DNA of 33,286 bases, from the NCBI GenBank assembly GCA_030038115.1, contig JASHPM010000013.1, positions 1 through 33,286 of the forward strand, written 5' to 3'. Shown here one piece after another: positions 27,611 through 33,286 of this stretch. This stretch comes from Acidobacteriaceae bacterium. GTDB taxonomy: Bacteria; Acidobacteriota; Terriglobia; Terriglobales; Acidobacteriaceae. Both the position numbers and the translations under genes were made by a program. The notes under the pieces were generated by a model. The model saw only the letters and a list, made by a program, of their open reading frames with translations, was not told the DNA's origin and ran no database searches. Position 1 is the stretch's first letter; each line of letters starts with the position of its first letter.

Positions 27611-27743
27611 CAAGGTGAGCTCCTGTTTTCTGTGAACAAACAAAGTATCAGATTCCGGCGCAATGCTCTTTCGCATCCGTCGCCCCTGGCATTCCCACCC
27701 CTTCTTTGCGTAAGCTGAATCGCGGAACGCAACGAGGGCGACG

Positions 27744-29792
27744 ATGAACCTGAATCAATTGGCGCGCACAGTACGGCGAGCGACGCTGGCCGGCGCGATA
27801 CTGACAGGAACGATGCTGGCGCAGCCCGGAGCCACCCCGGAGTTTGTGAATACCCTCATGCCCCAGCCGGCTCAGCTCACGGTGGGCAACGGCCTGCTGG
27901 ACATCTCGCACGGTGTCGCCATCAGCTTCGATAAGTTCCACGATGATCGCCTGGATAATGCCGTCACGTGGGCCCGCGAGCGCCTGCAGGAGCAAACGGG
28001 GGCGATGATGCAGGCGGACGCGGCGTCCCTGGTCATCTCCGTCGACGGAGCCGGCGAGGCCGTCCAGGGCCTCGACGAGGACGAGTCCTACTCGCTCGAC
28101 GTCACACCCCAGGGCATCCATTTGCACGCGGCCACTGACGTTGGCGCCATGCGCGGCCTTGAAACCCTGCTCCAGCTGGTGCAGTCCGGCGACAACAGCT
28201 TCTGGCTTCCCGCCGTCTCCATTCAGGATTCCCCACGCTTCCGCTGGCGTGGCCTCATGATCGACTGCTCGCGCCACTTTGAGCCTGTCGGCGTCATCGA
28301 GCGCACCCTCGACGGCATGGCCGCCGTCAAAATGAACGTCTTCCACTGGCATCTGACCGACGATCAGGGCTTTCGCATCGAGAGCCAGATCTACCCCAAA
28401 CTCACCGGTCTGGGCTCCGACGGCCAGTACTACACACAGGATCAGGCCAGGGAAATCGTCGCCTACGCGCGCGGCCTCGGCATCCGCGTGGTGCCGGAGT
28501 TCGACATGCCCGGTCACAGCACTTCCTGGGCCGTGGGCTATCCCGACCTCGCCAGCGCGGCCGGCCCGTTCACCATTGAGCGTCGCTTCGGCGTGTTCGA
28601 CGTGGTGATGGACCCCACGCGCGAGAGCACCTACGCGTTTCTCGACAAATTCATTGGCGAAATGGCGGCGATTTTCCCCGACGAGTACATGCATATCGGC
28701 GGCGATGAAAACAACGGCGCCGAATGGAAGCAGAATGCGCGCATCCAGGCCTTCATGACCGCGCACAATCTCAAAGACACCGCCGCGCTCCAGGCCTATT
28801 TCAATCAAAAACTGTTACAAATCCTCACAAAACACGGAAAGAAGATGATCGGCTGGGACGAAGTTCTCAACCCCGGACTTCCCAAAGACGTCGTGGTGCA
28901 GTCCTGGCGTGGCTTTAACTCGCTGGCCGCCGGTGCCAGGCAGGGTTACAGCGGCATCCTCTCGGCGGGCTATTATCTCGATCACATGGAACCCGCCGCG
29001 GCGCACTACCGAGTCGATCCCCTCCCCGCCAACAACAATCTCACTCCCGAGGAGGCGGCCCGCATCCTGGGAGGCGAAGCCTGCAGCTGGGGCGAGTACG
29101 TCGACCCGCGCACCATCGACTCGCGCATCTGGCCGCGCACCGCGGCCATCGCCGAGCGCCTGTGGTCGCCGCGCACTGTCACCAGCGAGGACGACATGTA
29201 CCGCCGCCTCGCCGTCGAGTCTCTGCGTCTGGAAGAGCTGGGGTTGACGCACATCTCACAGGAAGAGGCCAGCCTCCGCGCCCTGGCCGGAACCCAGCAG
29301 ATCGATGCCCTGCGCCCGCTCATGGCCGTGCTGGAGCCGGTGAATTTCGACACGCGCTCGCACTGGTCCGAGGCGCACGGTGTGACCACACTCACGCCCA
29401 TCAACCAACTAGTCGACGCTTTGCCGCCCGATCCACCCTCACGTCATGATTTCGGCGACCTGATGAGTACTTACCTGGAGGATCCGGTGGCCCACGTCGA
29501 GGAGGAAGCGGCGCTGGAGGACACGTTTCAGTCCTGGGTGGCGTCTCCCGAGCTGATGGAGCTGATGTCCAGCTCGCCGCAACTCGCCGCCGCACTGCCC
29601 CGCGCGCAACAGCTTGCCGAACTCGGTACGCTGGGCCGCGAGGCGGTGTCGTACCTCTCGTCGGGTGTCCCCGCCCCGCCCGGATGGAAAGCCCAGAAGC
29701 TTGCCTTTCTCGACGAGGCAGAGCAGCCGGTAGCGCTCACGCGCTTCACCGTCCTCAAACCGCTGCGCGACCTGGTGAATGAAGTGAAGTGA
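27744..29792 (+). CDS. Glycoside hydrolase family 20 beta-N-acetylhexosaminidase
   Basis: RWRGLMIDCSRHF, FHWHLTDDQGFRIE, PEFDMPGHS, MHIGGDENNGAEW (D-E catalytic pair), signal peptide. Confidence 0.95.
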   Translation: MNLNQLARTVRRATLAGAILTGTMLAQPGATPEFVNTLMPQPAQLTVGNGLLDISHGVAISFDKFHDDRLDNAVTWARERLQEQTGAMMQADAASLVISVDGAGEAVQGLDEDESYSLDVTPQGIHLHAATDVGAMRGLETLLQLVQSGDNSFWLPAVSIQDSPRFRWRGLMIDCSRHFEPVGVIERTLDGMAAVKMNVFHWHLTDDQGFRIESQIYPKLTGLGSDGQYYTQDQAREIVAYARGLGIRVVPEFDMPGHSTSWAVGYPDLASAAGPFTIERRFGVFDVVMDPTRESTYAFLDKFIGEMAAIFPDEYMHIGGDENNGAEWKQNARIQAFMTAHNLKDTAALQAYFNQKLLQILTKHGKKMIGWDEVLNPGLPKDVVVQSWRGFNSLAAGARQGYSGILSAGYYLDHMEPAAAHYRVDPLPANNNLTPEEAARILGGEACSWGEYVDPRTIDSRIWPRTAAIAERLWSPRTVTSEDDMYRRLAVESLRLEELGLTHISQEEASLRALAGTQQIDALRPLMAVLEPVNFDTRSHWSEAHGVTTLTPINQLVDALPPDPPSRHDFGDLMSTYLEDPVAHVEEEAALEDTFQSWVASPELMELMSSSPQLAAALPRAQQLAELGTLGREAVSYLSSGVPAPPGWKAQKLAFLDEAEQPVALTRFTVLKPLRDLVNEVK

Positions 29793-29794
29793 AA

Positions 29795-29815
29795 ACAGCC
29801 AGTAGCCAGTGGCGT
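29795..29815 (+). repeat. Heptad array downstream of the GH20 gene
   Basis: ACAGCCA GTAGCCA GTGGCGT. Confidence 0.6.
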
Positions 29816-29875
29816 GGGATTTTGGAGAGGGCCGCACTGGTTGCCTTCTCGCAACCGCCTTTCGCTGCTCGCCGC

Positions 29876-29947
29876 AGGCTGCAGGCTACCCGCTACAGGC
29901 TACCGGCTGCATTTTGGGTTTTCTACTCCCTGCACCCTACTGGCTAC
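29876..29947 (-). repeat. Heptad arrays at and downstream of the mnmA stop codon
   Basis: - strand: GTAGCCA GTAGGGT GCAGGGA GTAGAAA (29920-29947) then GCAGCCG GTAGCCT GTAGCGG GTAGCCT GCAGCCT (29876-29910). Confidence 0.8.
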
Positions 29948-31064
29948 ACCCTGCACTTATCCAGCCGCCGCCCACTACTTCGTCGCCGTGGTAGAACACG
30001 GCCGCCTGGCCAGGCGTCACGGCGCGCTGTGGCTCGTCGAACACCGCTTCGACCTCGTCCGAACCCACGCTGCGAATCGTCGCCCACGCCGGCTCGTGCC
30101 GGTGGCGAATCTTCGCGCGCACCCGCATCTCGCCCTCCAGGCCAGGAATCGAAATCCAGTTCAGTTCCCGCGCGCGCAGCGTCCTCGTCGTCGCCTCGGC
30201 GTCCGAGCCCACGGTCACACGATGGCTCGCCTGGTCAATCTGGATCACGTACAGCGGATCGGGCGACGCCACGCCGAGCCCCTTCCGCTGTCCAACCGTG
30301 AAGTTGTGAATGCCGCGGTGCTGGCCGATCACCTCACCTGCCGTCGAGACCAGCTCTCCCGCCGTATCCGGAATCTCCTCGCCCTGCTCCTCGAGATATG
30401 CCGCGATGAAGCGCTTGTAGTCGCCGCCCGGGATAAAACAAATCTCCTGTGAGTCCGGCTTCACGGCAATCGCCAGCCCATGCTGCGCGGCGATGTCGCG
30501 CACCTCCGCCTTACGATAGCCGCCCAGCGGAAACAGCGTGCGCGAAAGCTGCTCCTGCGTCAGGCCAAACAGAAAATAGGTCTGATCCTTCGCCTGATCC
30601 ACAGGCCGGCTCAGAATCCAGCGATCGCGCGCAGGATCGTACTCATTGCGCGCGTAATGTCCCGTCGCTATGCGATCCGCACCGATCTGCCGTGCCCGCA
30701 CCAGCAGCTGATCGAACTTCAGATGGTTGTTGCACAGCGAGCACGGAATCGGTGTCCGCCCGTTCAGGTACTCGCGCACGAACGGCCGCACTACATCCTG
30801 CTCGAAGCGCTCCTGCTCATTGACCACGTAATACGGAATCCCCAGCGCCTCCGCAACGTGACGCGCGTCGTACACATCGTCGAGCGAGCAGCACCGCCCC
30901 GTCACCTGCTCCGGCATGCCCTCCTTGCCCGCCAGGCGACGCTGGTTCCACAGCTGCAGCGTCAGCCCCACCAGCTCGTAGCCCTGCGCGCGCAGCATGG
31001 CCGCGGCCGTCGACGAATCGACACCGCCGGACATAGCAACCGCAATGGTGTTGTTGAAGGACAT
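29937..31064 (-). CDS. mnmA: tRNA 2-thiouridine(34) synthase MnmA
   Basis: AMSGGVDSSTAAAML PP-loop, PCSLCN and DSQEICF cysteines, KDQTYFLFGLTQEQL, C-terminal GDEVVGGGWI. Confidence 0.96.
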   Translation of the reverse strand: MSFNNTIAVAMSGGVDSSTAAAMLRAQGYELVGLTLQLWNQRRLAGKEGMPEQVTGRCCSLDDVYDARHVAEALGIPYYVVNEQERFEQDVVRPFVREYLNGRTPIPCSLCNNHLKFDQLLVRARQIGADRIATGHYARNEYDPARDRWILSRPVDQAKDQTYFLFGLTQEQLSRTLFPLGGYRKAEVRDIAAQHGLAIAVKPDSQEICFIPGGDYKRFIAAYLEEQGEEIPDTAGELVSTAGEVIGQHRGIHNFTVGQRKGLGVASPDPLYVIQIDQASHRVTVGSDAEATTRTLRARELNWISIPGLEGEMRVRAKIRHRHEPAWATIRSVGSDEVEAVFDEPQRAVTPGQAAVFYHGDEVVGGGWISAGCSQ

Positions 31065-31100
31065 AACCGGAGGGTTTGGGGACCCCTTAGCTTCTATGAT

Positions 31101-31135
31101 AGCCGGAAGCTGGCAGCGGGTAGCTAAAAGCAGCT
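31101..31135. repeat. Degenerate 7-bp-period array
   Basis: AGCCGGA AGCTGGC AGCGGGT AGCTAAA AGCAGCT. Confidence 0.5.
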
Positions 31136-31186
31136 CGCGTTAAAGCGGCCAGCGCACCAATCGCCACGAGGGAGTGATGCCGTTTT

Positions 31187-31231
31187 CGCTGACGGTCTTA
31201 TCGCTGACTGCTGACCGCTTTCCTGGCTGAC
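31187..31231 (-). repeat. GTCAGCR-type degenerate heptad array downstream of the SDR gene
   Basis: - strand: GTCAGCC ... GTCAGCA GTCAGCG ... GTCAGCG. Confidence 0.5.
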
Positions 31232-31247
31232 CGTGGTATCGCTGCTG

Positions 31248-32024
31248 TTACTGGTTCACCCCACTGGCCAGGAAACCGCCATCCACCACCAGCACCTGCC
31301 CCGTCACAAATGACGCTGCGTCGGAAGCCAGATAAATCGCAGCTCCCACCACCTCATCGGTTTTTCCGAAGCGGTTCATGGGCGTGCGCATCAGCAGTTC
31401 TTTCCCGCGCGGCGTGTTGTCCAGCAGATCCGCGTTGAGCGCGGTACGAAAAACCCCCGGCGCGATGGCGTTGACCAGCACACCCTTCTTCGACCACTCC
31501 ACCGCCAGCGAGCGCGTGAGCGAAGCGACCGCCGCTTTGCTGGCCGCGTACGCAGCGACCTCGCTGAGCGCCACAAACGAGTTCAGCGACGCAATGTTCA
31601 CGATGCGCCCGTAGCCACGCTCCAGCATGTGCGCACCGAAAACCTGGCAGGCGCGCAGCGTGCCCGTCAGGTTGGTGTCGATAATGTCCTTCCACTCGTC
31701 TTCGGGAAACGTCAGCGTCGGCGCGCGTTTGATCTTGCCCGCACTGTTGACGAGGATGTCGACTTTGCCGAACCGTATGACGGTTTCCGTCAGCAATCGC
31801 TCCAGTGACGAACGGTCCTGCATATCGCAGGTGACCCGCAACGTCTTCCGCCCGCGCTTCTCGATTTCCGCGGCGGTTTCATCGACCTGCTCCTGGCGGC
31901 GTGCCGACACGACCACATCCGCGCCCGCTTCCGCCAAACCAAGACTGATGGCACGCCCGATCCCCGAGGTTCCGCCCACCACGACAGCGGTCCTGCCGTT
32001 CAACTGCAATGCCGCCAGCGTCAC
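31248..32024 (-). CDS. SDR family NAD(P)-dependent oxidoreductase (KduD/gluconate 5-dehydrogenase-like)
   Basis: VVVGGTSGIGRAISLGLAEAGADVVV, NSAG, YAASKAA, VDGGFLASG. Confidence 0.93.
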   Translation of the reverse strand: MTLAALQLNGRTAVVVGGTSGIGRAISLGLAEAGADVVVSARRQEQVDETAAEIEKRGRKTLRVTCDMQDRSSLERLLTETVIRFGKVDILVNSAGKIKRAPTLTFPEDEWKDIIDTNLTGTLRACQVFGAHMLERGYGRIVNIASLNSFVALSEVAAYAASKAAVASLTRSLAVEWSKKGVLVNAIAPGVFRTALNADLLDNTPRGKELLMRTPMNRFGKTDEVVGAAIYLASDAASFVTGQVLVVDGGFLASGVNQ

Positions 32025-33286
32025 TTTGCCTCCGCGTGTGCCAAAACAGCCACCGGCGACGGTTTCCCCAGAAACACCGGCGCAATGTGGCGATCGAACA
32101 GGTTTTCCGTCACGTTTTTCGCGATCACTTTTTCATTCGCCTCCACCAGCCGAAAATATCTGTCCCCCATTTTCGCAGCAATCTTGAACCCCACGTGCAG
32201 CAGCTGCCGCAGGCTGCTGTTGTACGCGGGCGAATGTGGGTCATGGCGCAGCGCCGACGTGAATTGCTCCGAAGTCCACCAGGCCACCGTCGCCGGCGCA
32301 GGCAATTTCGCCGCATTAATATCAATCACTGTGGCATATGGAGCGCACAGCTCTTCGCGATGCGCGTACGCTTCCGCGTAAATCTCCTTCGCCAGCGCCA
32401 AGCCGTCGCCGCCTGCTTCCGCCAGCCCGATAATCTCTTCCAGCCACGTGGTTCCCGCCGTCTTCAGGTGCACACCGGACTTCTTCGTTGCCTCGTGGAT
32501 GGCCGCATCGATGGAAAACTTGTCGCTGCCCGAGTGCACGCTCAGCTTCAAATTCTTCGGCAGCCCCAGATTGGCGACCGCCCACGCAATCGCCGCCACG
32601 TCCAGCGTCATCTCGCGCTGGAACTGCACTGCATTTCCAACATAATCCACGCCTTTGTTAAACCGTCCCGTAAACTTCGGCGCGATCGTCTGCACCGGAA
32701 TCCCCTCATCCGCAATGGCCGCCAGAATAATCAGCAGCTCCGCCGGCGTTTGCGCCGCGTCGGTTTCGTCCATCGAAACCTCGGTGATGAAATTTCCCTT
32801 CCCTTTCGCGCCTTCGATCCTGCGGTAAACCTTTCCTGCCTCCTCCACCGCAAACAGAAACTTCGCAGCCGTCGCGCGCACCAGTTCCGGCGTAATCTCG
32901 AATGCTTCCCGCACTCCCTCCAGGCGCAGCGTTCCCGCGAGATCCGCACGCCGCTTCACGAATTTCTCTATGGCCGCCTGCGACGCCGGCTTGCCGATGA
33001 AATCAGCCACGTCGATGGTGAAAAAATCGCACGGCCCCAGAAACCGGTCGACCGTCGTCAGGTTGATGTGATCCGCATCGCAGAAGTAGGGCTTTTTCCA
33101 GCCCAGCGCCTGCACCGCCGCATCCGCCGCCGCGCGTGTTTGCTCCGGCTCCGACCCGATAATGTTGTGCTCCCGGTTGGATTTGTTCCATACCGGAATC
33201 ACCTCAACCCCCGCGCGCGCCGCTTCGATGCACGCCTGCAGCTGCGCTTTGGCCTGATGAGCAAATCGATCGCCCACCCCAATGGA
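32021..33286 (-). CDS. uxaE: Tagaturonate epimerase (UxaE)-like protein, 5' end truncated by the window edge
   Basis: In-frame coding continues to the edge (SIGVGDRFAHQAK...); DADHINL, TIDVADFIG, VSMDETDAAQTP, FNKGVDYVGNAVQFQREM, LSVHSGSDKFS, VHLKTAGTTWLE resemble the Thermotoga UxaE family. Confidence 0.82.
   Translation of the reverse strand, partial: SIGVGDRFAHQAKAQLQACIEAARAGVEVIPVWNKSNREHNIIGSEPEQTRAAADAAVQALGWKKPYFCDADHINLTTVDRFLGPCDFFTIDVADFIGKPASQAAIEKFVKRRADLAGTLRLEGVREAFEITPELVRATAAKFLFAVEEAGKVYRRIEGAKGKGNFITEVSMDETDAAQTPAELLIILAAIADEGIPVQTIAPKFTGRFNKGVDYVGNAVQFQREMTLDVAAIAWAVANLGLPKNLKLSVHSGSDKFSIDAAIHEATKKSGVHLKTAGTTWLEEIIGLAEAGGDGLALAKEIYAEAYAHREELCAPYATVIDINAAKLPAPATVAWWTSEQFTSALRHDPHSPAYNSSLRQLLHVGFKIAAKMGDRYFRLVEANEKVIAKNVTENLFDRHIAPVFLGKPSPVAVLAHAEAK

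Noticed and set aside
29789-30301. ORFs reading YWLLATGY-like peptides through the heptad arrays (also 4766-5263 -, 2139-2822 -, 26004-26195 +)
   Set aside because: The reverse complement of the heptad is stop-free in all frames, so these are artefacts of the repeat rather than genes
31248-31262. SDR terminus NQ* (AAC CAG TAA) as a fourth repeat-derived stop
   Set aside because: The sequence does not match the GTAGCCA register at this point, and a GGFLASGVNQ-like ending is plausible as a native SDR C-terminus
1-33286. Search for defence systems, biosynthetic clusters, phage genes, transposases, tRNAs and rRNAs
   Set aside because: None could be supported from the ORFs or visible sequence motifs

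Overview
A 33.3 kb GC-rich bacterial chromosomal window, probably Acidobacteriota/Terriglobia-like (inferred from gene content such as TIGR03436-type VWA and Ig-like/YncE-like lipoproteins). It encodes about 24 genes: a DUF92 membrane protein, two large secreted lipoproteins, an S23-type four-helix-bundle protein, a four-gene RND efflux operon (adaptor, two tandem permeases, TolC-like), LpxD, a REC-PAS protein, a VOC protein divergent from a small HTH protein, an alpha/beta hydrolase, an ABC-2 exporter, ExbB/ExbD, a VWA-domain protein, an M20 peptidase, a GH20 hexosaminidase, MnmA, and an SDR plus tagaturonate-epimerase-like (UxaE) pair cut by the window edge. No CRISPR array, tRNA, rRNA, transposase or recognisable defence system was found. 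The most unusual signal is a dispersed intergenic family of 7-bp-period arrays (consensus GTAGCCA). They mostly lie just downstream of genes in the gene's own orientation. In three unrelated genes the array supplies the last codons and the stop (...AGC CAG TAG or ...GGC CAG TAG). The heptad places stops in all three frames on one strand and none on the other. Further observations are two ~111-nt compound palindromes upstream of genes, a 12-bp inverted repeat spanning the HTH start codon, and paralogous RND permeases with asymmetric proton-relay residues (DD versus DN). Everything comes from reading the sequence and supplied ORFs; no homology search or folding was run.
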